Under the pieces are notes generated by a model, which did not search any database, had not been told where the DNA came from, and saw only the letters and a list, made by a program, of their open reading frames with translations. A program made the position numbers and the translations under genes. From Stigmatella erecta (lineage in GTDB: Bacteria > Myxococcota > Myxococcia > Myxococcales > Myxococcaceae): a DNA stretch of 64,000 nt. The DNA lies in NCBI RefSeq assembly GCF_900111745.1, contig NZ_FOIJ01000001.1:620001-684000 (forward strand), read 5' to 3'. Every line of letters begins with the position of its first letter. The stretch's first letter is position 1. Positions 51,526 to 62,843 of the stretch are shown here, in pieces.

Positions 51526-53901
51526 ATGGACCTTCTAATTCGCAAGAAACTACGCGAGCAGTTCACAAACTCAGACGCGCACGGCCCTTATCTTCTTTCC
51601 TTCCTCGATGGCAACAATCTTGAACTCAACCGAATCGAAATTCTAAGAGAAGGGCCTGACTTCTTTGCCCATCTAGAACTAACACCTGCCCTAAGGTTAA
51701 TGTTTGGGCTACGCGGCGATGAACTTCTGCTCTTGGTATTGCATCACTCCAGGCAAGAACAGTGGTTTTTATCTACAATTCGCACCCAATTAAAAGAGCA
51801 AGACCGACTATCAAAGTCTGCGGTCCTTATCTTCTCACCAGACGAACGAATCACGGACCTTTGCCGTGCAGCTTTCTCAGACAATCAAGCTGGATACAAA
51901 ACAGCCCATGTAGCATTGACCTTCAAAGAAATAAGAGTAGCACAGGACCGCGATCAACAAAACTCTTCACTATACGCCGCATTCAAAAAGCAAGCATTTA
52001 CAATCGATCACTTTGACACGCGAGGCCCTGTACCCGACGACTTGTTTGGCCGTAACGCACTGATAGCACAAATTGAATCCGACATCAGAGTAGCCAGCGA
52101 AGGAGTCGCAATTCTTGGAATTAGACGCGTTGGCAAAACCTCTGTTCTTAAACGAGTTTTAACTCAACTTCAAGACGACCCAGACGACTGGTGGCTAGTA
52201 GGCTATTACGATGCACAGGCAGACACCGTGGAAGCCAATTTGCAGACTGTTACGTCCCGCCTCCAAGCATCGCTGCGACAAGCAGCACTCCAACGAGCCA
52301 GCCCTGTCCCTTCAGTTCCCAAAAATCTTTCTGCGCAAGAACAGTTAAGGGCGGTTATTGAACACCTTATAACTCAAGGATCATTTAAGATAGCGCTTGC
52401 CATTGACGAGATTGAATGGCTTGTGCCCTCCTCAAATACCGACAAACTACGGGCCAACGAAGCTCTAGTTCTCTTTGGGTTGCTTCGCTCACTCAAGCAA
52501 CAATACGGAAACCGACTAGCTCTAGTACTATGTGGGATTAACGAAACCTTTTGCGAGATGCCTCAGATCAATGGGTATCCAAATCCCAATCTAGATTGGT
52601 ATCGCACACATTACGTTAATCTTCTGTCCCAAGAAGACGCCACGGAAATGCTGTCCACGTTAGGACACCGCATGGGCATTGACTTCTCTAGTAATTTCCT
52701 TGATGAGGTTTGGAGTTTCTTTGGTGGCCACGCATACCTAGCCAGGCAATTCTGCAGCGAAACATCAAAAAAACTTACACAAAGACCCATAGTGTTGACC
52801 AAAAATCATTTTGACGCAACATATGCAGACTTCATGGTTAGAGCCTCTATTGTATTTCAAGATATCCTAAAACACCTAGCACTATTCTACCCAAACGAAT
52901 ACAATCTCCTGCGCAAAATCGCCATAGGCGAACAGACACTAAAACAACCTGGCGTAATAACTAGACACCTAGAAGCCTATGGACTAGTCTCAGAACAAGC
53001 TGGGCAACTAACAATACCGCTGATAGCCCTAACCGAATTTGCATCTAAACATTCGGCAGAAGACGTCCAGCGTGAGCGCTTTAAGTTAATAGCCCCTTTG
53101 GGTGGCGGAGCGACGAGCACAGTTTGGCGAGCATGGGATAACGACTCAAAATCTGACTGCGCACTTAAAATTTTTCAGGGAGGAGTGCCAGAAAAGCTCG
53201 TTCATGACGAACTTTCTGCTCTTCGCGACATAGGAAGCAAGTATGTACCTAAGCCGATTGGAATCGTCCGCTTCGAAAACCAAGTAGCTCTCGCCATGGA
53301 GTTTGTTGGCGGCTCATCACTTGAATCCATATTAAAGGAAGGCACTAAATTACTCGGAAATGACTTACTGAGTCTCTCATATCATCTATTTGAATCATTG
53401 GCCAGCATACATCCAGAGGTAGACAGGATTCAACTCTTGATCGAACGCGGCGAAATGTCTCCTCTGGGCGCAGTGGAATTCTTTGATTTACGCCAGCGAG
53501 GGCATCTTCATCGTGATTTAAAACCAGCAAACATTGTCGTTTTGTCAAGAGACTCCTGGGAAATCCGGCTGATTGACTTGGGACTAACGACATCCGCAGA
53601 TCGCGCAGGGCTCTCGCGTGTAGGAACTCCAGACTACTCTCCGCCAGACTTAGGCGTTAGTCGATGGGATGCATCGTTTGATTTATACGCACTGGGCAGA
53701 ATACTCTCCCGCTGCGTATTTGGGAGACTGTTGTCCTCAGAGGAAGATTTGATTAACGCTTGCGCGGAACTCAGCTCAGCATATCGTGATGCTGTTAGAG
53801 CATTTTTCACAAAAGCTTTGGCTCCCTCATCCGCCAACAGGTACCCGTCAGTTAAATCCATGAAGGCCGCCTGGGACAATGCGGTGTTAGCGTTTATCTA
53901 A
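51526..53901 (+). CDS. STAND-type ATPase fused to a Ser/Thr protein kinase (AT-rich, transferred)
   Basis: A 791-residue cytoplasmic protein. An N-terminal domain of unknown type (1-170) is followed by an AAA/STAND ATPase: Walker A GIRRVGKT (198-205), Walker B ALAIDEIEW (D294/E295), then winged-helix-like segments to about 500. The C-terminal kinase (about 518-791) has G-loop LGGGATSTVW, K548, HRDLKPAN (D664) and DLG (D684); it looks active. About 28 residues are inserted between helix E and the HRD loop. GC is near 45 percent. ATPase plus effector in one chain is the plan of NLR-like defence proteins. Its stop is followed at once by the tail of a different kinase. Confidence 0.8.
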   Translation: MDLLIRKKLREQFTNSDAHGPYLLSFLDGNNLELNRIEILREGPDFFAHLELTPALRLMFGLRGDELLLLVLHHSRQEQWFLSTIRTQLKEQDRLSKSAVLIFSPDERITDLCRAAFSDNQAGYKTAHVALTFKEIRVAQDRDQQNSSLYAAFKKQAFTIDHFDTRGPVPDDLFGRNALIAQIESDIRVASEGVAILGIRRVGKTSVLKRVLTQLQDDPDDWWLVGYYDAQADTVEANLQTVTSRLQASLRQAALQRASPVPSVPKNLSAQEQLRAVIEHLITQGSFKIALAIDEIEWLVPSSNTDKLRANEALVLFGLLRSLKQQYGNRLALVLCGINETFCEMPQINGYPNPNLDWYRTHYVNLLSQEDATEMLSTLGHRMGIDFSSNFLDEVWSFFGGHAYLARQFCSETSKKLTQRPIVLTKNHFDATYADFMVRASIVFQDILKHLALFYPNEYNLLRKIAIGEQTLKQPGVITRHLEAYGLVSEQAGQLTIPLIALTEFASKHSAEDVQRERFKLIAPLGGGATSTVWRAWDNDSKSDCALKIFQGGVPEKLVHDELSALRDIGSKYVPKPIGIVRFENQVALAMEFVGGSSLESILKEGTKLLGNDLLSLSYHLFESLASIHPEVDRIQLLIERGEMSPLGAVEFFDLRQRGHLHRDLKPANIVVLSRDSWEIRLIDLGLTTSADRAGLSRVGTPDYSPPDLGVSRWDASFDLYALGRILSRCVFGRLLSSEEDLINACAELSSAYRDAVRAFFTKALAPSSANRYPSVKSMKAAWDNAVLAFI

Positions 53902-53979
53902 TTGAATCAAAGCGCTTTGAAATGCTACTGGCCCATCTTCGAGCTTCCCCGTCCATCTACATCCGATACACCGTGGAAA
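53902..53979 (+). pseudogene. orphaned C-terminal tail of a resident myxobacterial Ser/Thr kinase
   Basis: Directly after the AT-rich gene the DNA reads LKCYWPIFELPRPSTSDTP, matching KACYWPILELPRPATSEPP at the very end of the intact kinase at 54509-55852. DNA composition returns to chromosomal here. No kinase domain precedes it, so the AT-rich gene appears to have replaced the body of an older kinase gene and left the last 20 codons as a scar. The frame now runs into the GNAT gene but probably is not translated as its N-terminus. Confidence 0.7.
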
Positions 53980-53982
53980 AAG

Positions 53983-54465
53983 ATGACCGAAATCATGTTG
54001 GGTTTGACGTTTCGAAAGGCCACGCTCGACGATCTGCCCACGATTGTATCACTGCTGGCGGACGACATGCTCGGAGCAGGACGCGAGACTGTGGTCACTC
54101 CGCTTCCTGAGAAGTATCTCAGCGCGTTCGAAGCCATCGACAGGGACGAGAATCAGTTTCTGCTTGTCGTGGAAGACAAGGGCAGCATTGTCGGCACCTT
54201 GCAGTTGACCTTCATCCCGGGCCTCTCAAGAGGAGGCGCGTGGAGAGGACAGATCGAGGCGGTTCGAGTGGCATCCGCCCGAAGGGGCGAGAATATCGGT
54301 GAAGCCATGCTCACCTGGGCACTCGAACAGTGCCGCGGCCGCAGCTGCGCTCTGGTTCAACTGACGACCGACAAATCCCGTCCAGATGCGCACCGCTTCT
54401 ACGAACGGCTCGGCTTCGAGGCAACGCATGTGGGCTACAAGATGAACCTCTCGCCGCGCGCTTAA
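53983..54465 (+). CDS. GNAT-family N-acetyltransferase
   Basis: A 160-residue acetyltransferase. LTFRKATLDDLPTIVSLLADD is the N-terminal strand-helix. NQFLLVVEDKGSIVGTLQLTFIPGL and GAWRGQIEAVRVASARRGENIGEAML contain the acetyl-CoA pyrophosphate loop (RRGxxIG), and DAHRFYERLGFEATHVGYKM is the typical motif B end. The transferred group is acetyl from acetyl-CoA; the acceptor is unknown. ATG at 53983 or 53995. It sits between the kinase scar and the intact kinase. Confidence 0.88.
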   Translation: MTEIMLGLTFRKATLDDLPTIVSLLADDMLGAGRETVVTPLPEKYLSAFEAIDRDENQFLLVVEDKGSIVGTLQLTFIPGLSRGGAWRGQIEAVRVASARRGENIGEAMLTWALEQCRGRSCALVQLTTDKSRPDAHRFYERLGFEATHVGYKMNLSPRA

Positions 54466-54508
54466 AGCGTCAGGACCTTCACCTTGCCAGCGCAGGAGGA
54501 CCCTCGGC

Positions 54509-55852
54509 ATGCCCCCTTCTCTTGAGCCGCTCATTGGCGCGTGGCGGTTGATGGCCAGGAGTGGCCAGGGCGCCTACGGCACCGTCTATCGCGTCGAGCA
54601 CGTGAGGCAGGTACCTCCCGGTCCCTTCGCCTTGAAGCTGGCGATTCATCCCGAGGATCTCCGGTTCGAACGGGAGGCGGAGCTGCTCTCCCGCATCCGT
54701 CATCCCCATGTGCCAAGGCTCCAGGACCGGGGCTGGTGGACTCCCCCAGGTGGCCCCTCCTTCCCCTACCTCGTCATGGAGTGGGTGGAAGGCGTGTCCC
54801 TCTACACTTGGTCAGCTGAACGCGCCGTGACATCCCGCCAAGTGCTGCATCTGCTGGGGCAAGTGGCCCGGGCGCTGGAGGCCACCCATGCCGCGGAAGG
54901 AGTCCATCGCGACGTGAAGGGCCACAACGTGCGCGTCCGGCCCAGCGGCCATGCGGTGCTCGTGGACTTCGGCTCCAGCCATTACCAGGGCGCGCCCACG
55001 CTCACGCGCCACCTGCCGCCGCCAGGAACCTCCCAGTACTCCAGCCCCGAGTCCCTGCACTTCCAGTGGGAGCATCACCGGGAGCCCACGGCGCGCTACC
55101 TCGCCCAACCCGCCGATGACATGTACGCCCTGGGAGTCACCGCCTACCGGCTCGTCACCGGCAGGTACCCTCCTGCCGTGGAGAGCCAGAAGACCCGGAA
55201 CGGCTTCCGGCTCATTGCGCCTGCCCGGGTGCCGCCGCGAACCTGGGTGAGCCTGGCACCGGAACTGGATGCCCTCATCGAGCGGATGCTCTCCTACGAG
55301 CCCTCGCAGCGGGGCTCTGCGGCAGACATCGCCTCCGCGCTCGAACGGGTAGCACAAATCTCACGTGCGTCAGCGGATCAACCCATCGCCTCACAGCCAC
55401 CGCTTCTGTCCCGGCGACACAGGAGCCACTCCCCCCCCTCACGCTCCTTCAGGCCAGGATGGCTGTCACTCGCAGTAGCGATGTCCGTGGGCCTGGCCGT
55501 CGGGGCCTGGTGGGAGAGACTTCCTACATGGAGAGATCTCTCGACGTCCGGAACTCGGCACGAAAAGGACGGAGGAGTGGTTGGTCTCGCAGAGACGGTG
55601 CTCGACCCCTCCCAAAACAGCCCTTCTACCGAACCCATGCAACAATGGATCGGCCGCGACTTGCCGAAAAAACCATTCCCCGGGCAGCGCCGTCCTCCTT
55701 GTAAGCCGCCTGCCATCGAGGTGAATGGTGGATGCTGGGGCCTTTCTGGAAACACGTCGCCACCGTGTGGCGACCAAGCTGTTGAGTGGAAGAAGGCATG
55801 TTACTGGCCTATCTTGGAGTTGCCTCGTCCCGCCACCTCCGAGCCACCCTGA
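54509..55852 (+). CDS. membrane-anchored Ser/Thr protein kinase (Pkn2/Hanks type)
   Basis: A 447-residue kinase. The catalytic domain spans about 8-285: G-loop GQGAYGTVYR, ALKLAI (catalytic Lys), HRDVKGHNVRV (catalytic Asp), VDFGSS (DFG) and SSPESLHF in the activation/APE region. A Pro/Ser/Arg-rich juxtamembrane stretch leads to one TM helix (PGWLSLAVAMSVGLAVGAWW, about 313-332). The outer part has a CKPPAIEVNGGCWG...PPCGDQ cysteine motif and ends in CYWPILELPRPATSEPP, a tail seen in many myxobacterial kinases and duplicated at 53917-53973. A lipoprotein gene follows 14 bp downstream and may be its periplasmic partner. Confidence 0.88.
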   Translation: MPPSLEPLIGAWRLMARSGQGAYGTVYRVEHVRQVPPGPFALKLAIHPEDLRFEREAELLSRIRHPHVPRLQDRGWWTPPGGPSFPYLVMEWVEGVSLYTWSAERAVTSRQVLHLLGQVARALEATHAAEGVHRDVKGHNVRVRPSGHAVLVDFGSSHYQGAPTLTRHLPPPGTSQYSSPESLHFQWEHHREPTARYLAQPADDMYALGVTAYRLVTGRYPPAVESQKTRNGFRLIAPARVPPRTWVSLAPELDALIERMLSYEPSQRGSAADIASALERVAQISRASADQPIASQPPLLSRRHRSHSPPSRSFRPGWLSLAVAMSVGLAVGAWWERLPTWRDLSTSGTRHEKDGGVVGLAETVLDPSQNSPSTEPMQQWIGRDLPKKPFPGQRRPPCKPPAIEVNGGCWGLSGNTSPPCGDQAVEWKKACYWPILELPRPATSEPP

Positions 55853-55866
55853 ACTCATCGCGTCAC

Positions 55867-56325
55867 ATGAAACGCCTGAAAACACTTGTCTGGGTCTTGA
55901 GGGGCAAGACCCGCTTCAAAACAAGCATCCTGGCCTGCTTCGCGAGCCTCACGGCTGCATGCAGCCACTTCGGCTATTACAAGCACCCGAAAGCCGAGCA
56001 CGCGCCCCCAGAGGAAGCCGCTGCCATCAAGTTTCCTGATTCGATGGAACAGGGCACGCGCCTCACAGGCCCCATGATGGCCGCGCTCAAGGTGGCCATG
56101 GAGGACTACCGTCCGCCTGGGATCAACCCCGATGCACTGAAGCCGCCCGACAGCTGCCTGGCACGGTGGGACTTCATCCAGACCACCGTGCTCCAAGCGA
56201 ACGACAACCTCTTCTACATCGACTTCTCACCCGACCTTCGCCAGTGCGGCCCGGGCTTCATCATGCTCGATGCCGGGGCCACTTATGCGGTGGACGGCAA
56301 GGGCCGCATTCTCTCCCGGGAGTGA
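55867..56325 (+). CDS. kinase-associated lipoprotein
   Basis: A 152-residue lipoprotein: start MKRLKTLVWVL at 55867, lipobox SLTAAC (about residue 32). The mature part includes MMAALKVAMEDYRPPG, CLARWDFIQTTVLQAND, LFYIDFSPDLRQCGPGFIML and DAGATYAVDGKGRILS, a small alpha/beta domain with cystatin- or NTF2-like character. It lies 14 bp after the Ser/Thr kinase gene. The start choice is set by the lipoprotein signal, although the frame is open from 55786. Function unknown. Confidence 0.65.
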   Translation: MKRLKTLVWVLRGKTRFKTSILACFASLTAACSHFGYYKHPKAEHAPPEEAAAIKFPDSMEQGTRLTGPMMAALKVAMEDYRPPGINPDALKPPDSCLARWDFIQTTVLQANDNLFYIDFSPDLRQCGPGFIMLDAGATYAVDGKGRILSRE

Positions 56326-56330
56326 GCCGC

Positions 56331-57518
56331 TTACTGCGTCTGGATGTGCCGGAAGTAGGTGTCGAGCCCGTGGTTGCTGGGCCACCCCTGGGCGGGGTCA
56401 TTGAAGGTGTGGATCTGCGCGCCCGGAGCGTTGAAGCCCGCCCCACCCCCGTTGATGAGCCACGCCAGCGGGGAGGAGCCCGTGACAATGTTGGTGACGG
56501 TGTCCGGGACGCCATTGGGCTCGTGCACGCCGAGCCAGTTGGGGACCGGATCCTGCTGGTTCACGTAGAAGTTGTACTGCGGCCCCGCCGGGAAGTTCTT
56601 GCCCGCGCCCGCGATGCCCACCACGTTGACGTTGCTCAGGATCTGCTCGCGCTCCCGGCGGTTCCCGTCCCCGAACACGGGCAGGTTGCTCGTCCAGCCC
56701 CCCTGGGAATCGATGATCCGCTGGTCCACCCGGTTGAGGGCGTGCGAGACGATGGCGCCGCCCTGGCTGTAGCCCACCACGTTGACCTTCCGCCCGGCCT
56801 CGAGGTCCGCGGAGATGGCGTTGGCGAGCGTGTCCACGGCCTTGTTGTCACCCCAGTTGATGCGGTCCTGCCCCGTCTGGAGGACGTCGTTGTTCTGGCC
56901 CTCGGTGGCGTTGTAGATGGGCACCACGTTGGTGCCCGTGTGGTTCGCGAGATCCTGCGCCGCGGAGATCGCCCCCGCCGGAGGGGTGTTGATGCCGTTG
57001 GTGAAGTACGTGGTGGGCGTCGGGCTCGCGACGGGATTCGCGGGCTCGAAGGGCGGCACCTGCGTCACGTCGAACTTCCCGGGCGGGTACGCGTAGCCGT
57101 CCGCGCCAACGTACATGCCGTCATACGTGCTGGCAGGCGCGGCGGAATCAATCCTCAACGCACCGGCCGCGGTCTTCTGCGCATCGGTCATCGTGTTGCC
57201 CCGCACCTGCACGGTGCCCGTGTTGCTGGGAATGGGCGGCTCCGTGGCGGTCGAGCCCGCCTGGGCGGCGGCGCGCAGGTTGGCCCCCGCGGTGGCAACG
57301 TTCGGCGACACCCCGTTGGCCTGGGCCACATCGAAGCCGCTCTGGCCGGACCACCCCTGGACGGGGGCGGACGTGCGGACGGCATCGGGAGGCTGAGGGG
57401 CGGGCGTGGAGGACGCGGAAGGCGTGGCCGTCGAAGCGGGCTTGCTCTCGGAGACACTGGGCCTGCTGCTCGAAGCGCCGCTGCTGGAACCGCCACCACC
57501 GACCTTGTCGACACCCAT
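56331..57518 (-). CDS. alpha/beta-hydrolase-like protein with disordered N-terminus
   Basis: A 395-residue protein without a classical signal peptide. The N-terminus (1-60) is Gly/Ser/Ala/Pro-rich and starts MGVDKVGGGGSSSG; the next segment (60-150) resembles linkers in myxobacterial effector-like proteins. The catalytic half has TTYFTNGINTPP, then VNVVGYSQGGAIVSHAL with the GxSxGG nucleophile elbow, and QDPVPNWLGVHEPNGV near the C-terminus, which may bring the Asp and His. Probable esterase or lipase. GGAGG lies six bases before the ATG at 57518. Head-on to the kinase-lipoprotein pair (5 bp between stops). Confidence 0.65.
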   Translation of the reverse strand: MGVDKVGGGGSSSGASSSRPSVSESKPASTATPSASSTPAPQPPDAVRTSAPVQGWSGQSGFDVAQANGVSPNVATAGANLRAAAQAGSTATEPPIPSNTGTVQVRGNTMTDAQKTAAGALRIDSAAPASTYDGMYVGADGYAYPPGKFDVTQVPPFEPANPVASPTPTTYFTNGINTPPAGAISAAQDLANHTGTNVVPIYNATEGQNNDVLQTGQDRINWGDNKAVDTLANAISADLEAGRKVNVVGYSQGGAIVSHALNRVDQRIIDSQGGWTSNLPVFGDGNRREREQILSNVNVVGIAGAGKNFPAGPQYNFYVNQQDPVPNWLGVHEPNGVPDTVTNIVTGSSPLAWLINGGGAGFNAPGAQIHTFNDPAQGWPSNHGLDTYFRHIQTQ

Positions 57519-57614
57519 GTGCAACCTCCGGCGCGCGGAACGCCTTGGCGCCTCTGCACAGGGTTATCGGGCCCTCCGGGGCCGGGGTTGCTTCCGGCTT
57601 CTCAAACTCCAGAA

Positions 57615-58592
57615 CTACTTCCGGGCCTGGCGCGACGCCTTCTTCTCGCGCTCGCCCAGCGCCGCCTGGAGGAACTTGCCCGCCAGCTTCCGGCCAATCA
57701 GCTCCTGCGCCAGCTCGCCCGCCTCCACGAGCCGGTCCAGGTGGATGCCCGTCTCCACGCCCATGCCCTGGAACATGAAGACCGCGTCCTCCGTGGCCAG
57801 GTTGCCCGCAGCCCCCGGCGCATACGGGCACCCGCCCAGCCCGCCGATGCTGGCATCGAACGTGGTTATCCCCGCCGACAGCCCCACCAGCGCGTTCGCC
57901 AGCGCCGTGCCCCGCGTGTCGTGCAGGTGCAGCGCCAGCTTCTCCAGGGGGATGTACTTGAGCAGCGCCGACAGGATCTCCTCCGTCTGGCGCGGCGTCC
58001 CCACGCCGATCGTGTCCCCCAGGCTCAGCTGGTAGAGCCCCATGTCCACGAGCTGGCGGCAGATGTCCACCACCCGCTCCACGGGCACCTCGCCCTCGTA
58101 CGGGCAGCCCCACACCGTGGACAGGTAGCCGCGCACGCGCATGCCCATCTGGGCCGCCGCCGTGGCCACCTCGCGCGAGGCCTCCAGCGCCTCGGCGATG
58201 CTCTTGTTGATGTTCTTCTTGGAGTGGGCCTCGGACGCCGAGATGAAGACGGCCGCCTCCTGCAGGCCCGCCTCCCGCGCCCGCTGGAGCCCCTTGAGGT
58301 TGGGCACCAGGGCCGAGAACACCACGCCTGGCTTGCGGCCGACCAGGCGCAGCAGCTCCTCCGCGTCGGAGAGCTGGGGAATCCACTTCGGGGAGACGAA
58401 CGACGTCACCTCGATGCGCTTCTCGCCCGCGGCGACCAGCGCCTCCACCAGGCGCGCCTTGTCGCGCGTGGGCAGCGTGCGCAGCTCGTTCTGCAAGCCG
58501 TCCCGGGGGCCGACTTCGTACACGTCGACTTGCTTGGGGAGGCCCCCCAGCCAGCCGCCTACACGCGCTCTGGGATGTTCGTTCGAATCCAC
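57615..58592 (-). CDS. mvaB: hydroxymethylglutaryl-CoA lyase
   Basis: A 325-residue cytosolic TIM-barrel lyase that splits HMG-CoA into acetoacetate and acetyl-CoA, the last step of leucine breakdown. [10 protein letters not shown] carries the catalytic Arg-Asp pair, LHLHDTRG the metal-binding histidines, and [20 protein letters not shown] the loop with the catalytic Cys. Length is typical (about 300-325). It uses a GTG start that overlaps icmB by 34 bases; the family core begins near [15 protein letters not shown]. Last gene of the icmA-methyltransferase-icmB-mvaB operon, tying the mutase to branched-chain acyl-CoA metabolism. Confidence 0.92.
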   Translation of the reverse strand: MDSNEHPRARVGGWLGGLPKQVDVYEVGPRDGLQNELRTLPTRDKARLVEALVAAGEKRIEVTSFVSPKWIPQLSDAEELLRLVGRKPGVVFSALVPNLKGLQRAREAGLQEAAVFISASEAHSKKNINKSIAEALEASREVATAAAQMGMRVRGYLSTVWGCPYEGEVPVERVVDICRQLVDMGLYQLSLGDTIGVGTPRQTEEILSALLKYIPLEKLALHLHDTRGTALANALVGLSAGITTFDASIGGLGGCPYAPGAAGNLATEDAVFMFQGMGVETGIHLDRLVEAGELAQELIGRKLAGKFLQAALGEREKKASRQARK

Positions 58593-58963
58593 TGGACGAT
58601 GTCCTGCGTCGAGCTTCCGGGGGTGAAGATCTCCGTCACTCCCAACCCCTTCAGCTTAGGTATGTCGTCGTCCGGGATGATGCCGCCACCAAAAACGCGG
58701 ATGTCGTCGGCCTTGCTCGTCTTGAGCAGATCGATGACGGCGGGAAAGAGCGTCATGTGCGCGCCGGACATGATGGACATGCCGATCGCGTCGACGTCCT
58801 CCTGGATGGCGGCGTTGACGATCATCTCGGGCGTCTGATGCAGCCCCGTGTAGATGACCTCCATGCCCGCGTCGCGCAAGGCCCGGGCGATGATCTTCGC
58901 CCCGCGGTCGTGCCCGTCCAGGCCTGGCTTGGCCACCAGAATCCGTAGCTTCCTCTCAGCCAT
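58559..58963 (-). CDS. icmB: cobalamin-binding small subunit of acyl-CoA mutase (IcmB-like)
   Basis: A 134-residue B12-binding domain. [12 protein letters not shown] contains DxHxxG, with the His that ligates cobalt; [14 protein letters not shown] and [27 protein letters not shown] are the remaining loops around the dimethylbenzimidazole tail. Its size equals that of Streptomyces IcmB (136). It starts inside the end of the methyltransferase gene (8-base overlap). Together with the large subunit three genes upstream in the reading order, it would form an IcmA2B2-type adenosylcobalamin mutase. Confidence 0.9.
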   Translation of the reverse strand: MAERKLRILVAKPGLDGHDRGAKIIARALRDAGMEVIYTGLHQTPEMIVNAAIQEDVDAIGMSIMSGAHMTLFPAVIDLLKTSKADDIRVFGGGIIPDDDIPKLKGLGVTEIFTPGSSTQDIVQWIRTNIPERV

Positions 58964-59691
58964 GTCGCAGCTCTGCTCCCATGATGAGGTCCGTGGAGGC
59001 GGATGTCAGCGGCTCGCCCTCCAGCCCGCCATGCACCCACTTCGTCGAGAGGCCTGTCGATTCCAACAGTTGGATCAATTCCGCAAGGGGATAGTAACGA
59101 ATGGCATATGTCCCCGAAAGGACTCGGCCCTCGGGGGTGATGAGCCGCCGCTGCCCGTGGTCCCTCCCCGTGGCGGGCTCGAAGCGGCTCTCCTCCTCCA
59201 ACCGGCTGCCATCCGGCAGCTGCCGCTGAAATGACGCACTGGGCTGTTCCAGGAGCCGCTCGTAGGGCACCGTCTGAAACACCAACACCGCGCCGGGTTG
59301 GAGGCAGCGCGCCACCTCCCGGAGGATGATGCGATGTTCTGCCTCCGAGAAGGCGAACAGCGTCGAGTACCAAGCATAGGCGCCCGCCAGGGAGGCATCC
59401 GGGAAAGGAAGGGCTCGCAAGTCCCCCTCCACCGCCGGGAAGCCCGGGAGCCGGTGGGCCAGCGAATAGGCGTCGCGCTCCAGCCCTACTACCCGGCCCG
59501 CCAGCGCGCCCGCGGCATTGAGCGGGGCGGCATGGCGCCCGTGGCCACACCCCAGGTCCACCACGGGCCCCGAGGGCGGCAAGGCCGCGAAGCAGCGCTC
59601 CAGGTAGGCCACCTCCCGCGCCGTCACCTCCGGCGAGAGAAACGGCAGCGTGCTGCGCACGTACAGCTCGCCGAAGAAGCTCACGGGCGCG

Positions 59692-59705
<14 letters not shown>
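58956..59705 (-). CDS. class I SAM-dependent methyltransferase
   Basis: A 249-residue methyltransferase. Motif I is [15 protein letters not shown], motif II-like [17 protein letters not shown], then [20 protein letters not shown] and [20 protein letters not shown]. The substrate is unknown. It is wedged between icmA and icmB with overlaps on both sides (14 and 8 bases), so it is made in step with the mutase subunits. That placement hints at a link with mutase or CoA-ester metabolism but proves none. Confidence 0.85.
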
Positions 59706-61593
<1,888 letters not shown>

Positions 61594-61649
61594 GGCCCGG
61601 CGGTGTAGCACCCGCATCCAGGGGTCGCAAGCCAACCTCCCCCGCTCTG

Positions 61650-62843
61650 TTAGCGAAGCTTCGAGAGCCCCTCACGCAGCCGGCGCACCCCTTCCTCAAG
61701 CACCCCCTGCGTCTTGCAAAACGCGAAGCGCGCGAAGCCATGGCCCAGGTGCCGGTGCTCTGCGGAATAAAAGACACTGGGAGGGATCGCGGCCACGCCG
61801 CCCCGCGTCACGAGCGCGCGGCAGAAGGCGGCATCGTCCGGGAAGCCCTGCTGGGAAATGTCCGCGAGGATGAAGTAGCTGCCCTCGGGCGCATGCGCCG
61901 GCAGCCCCGCCTCGCGCAGGCCGCCCAGCAGCAGCTCCCGCCGTGCCCGGTAGTGCTCCGCCAGCGTCTGGAAGTAGGCGTCCGGCATCCGCAGCGCCAC
62001 GGCGGTGGCCGCCTGGAAGGGCGAGGCGGTGGCGAACGTGACGAACTGGTGTGCGCGCTGCACCGCGTCACGCAGCGGCGGCGGGGCAATGATCCAGCCG
62101 ATCTTCCACCCGGTGAGGCTGAACGTCTTGCCCATGCTGCTCACCGTGACGGTGCGGCCGGCCAGTGCCGGCACGGTGGAGGGGCGCACGTGCCGCGCGG
62201 GGGCGAACACGATGTGCTCGTACACCTCGTCGGCGAGCACCGTCACCCCATGCCGCTCGCACAGGGCGCCGATGCGCTCCAGCTCCTCGCGGGTGAACAC
62301 CTTGCCCGTGGGGTTGTGCGGGGTGTTGAGGATGAGCAGCCGCGTGCGGGGGCCGAAGGCCGCCTCCAGCTCCGCCCCGTCGAACCACCACGTGGCGTGG
62401 TGCGCATCCGGGGGCCGCAGCGGCACGTAGCGCGGCGTGGCCCCCACGAACGCGAGGTTCGCCACATAGGAATCGTAGAAGGGCTCGAAGACGATCACCT
62501 CGTCGCCCGGATCCACCAGCCCCAGGATGGCATCCAGCAGGGCCTCGGTGGCCCCGCTCGTGACGGTGACCATGGTGTCGGGATCCACCTGCTGGCCGTA
62601 GAAGCGCGCCGCATGCTCGGCGATGGCCCCGCGCAGCTCGCGCGCCCCCATGCTCGGGGCGTACTGATTGGAGCCCTCACGGATGGCCCGCACCGCGGCC
62701 TCCTTCACCTCCTCCGGCCCATCGAAGTCCGGGAACCCCTGCCCCAGGTTCACCGCGCCGTGGCGCGCGGCCAGGGCGCTGAACTCCGAGAACACCGTGG
62801 TCCCCAAGCCAGCAACACGGCCGGCGAGGTGCGAGCGGCTCAT
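61650..62843 (-). CDS. PLP-dependent aminotransferase, class I/II (methionine/kynurenine type)
   Basis: A 397-residue fold-type I aminotransferase. [24 protein letters not shown] is typical of the YbdL/kynurenine aminotransferase branch. [29 protein letters not shown] and [16 protein letters not shown] (Schiff-base Lys) are the PLP-pocket motifs, and FARFAFCK carries the substrate carboxylate Arg. It would transaminate methionine, aromatic or branched amino acids to 2-oxo acids. ATG at 62843 ([10 protein letters not shown]); the frame is open further upstream without family similarity. Only 56 bp before icmA on the same strand, so it may feed or share the operon. Confidence 0.9.
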   Translation of the reverse strand: MSRSHLAGRVAGLGTTVFSEFSALAARHGAVNLGQGFPDFDGPEEVKEAAVRAIREGSNQYAPSMGARELRGAIAEHAARFYGQQVDPDTMVTVTSGATEALLDAILGLVDPGDEVIVFEPFYDSYVANLAFVGATPRYVPLRPPDAHHATWWFDGAELEAAFGPRTRLLILNTPHNPTGKVFTREELERIGALCERHGVTVLADEVYEHIVFAPARHVRPSTVPALAGRTVTVSSMGKTFSLTGWKIGWIIAPPPLRDAVQRAHQFVTFATASPFQAATAVALRMPDAYFQTLAEHYRARRELLLGGLREAGLPAHAPEGSYFILADISQQGFPDDAAFCRALVTRGGVAAIPPSVFYSAEHRHLGHGFARFAFCKTQGVLEEGVRRLREGLSKLR

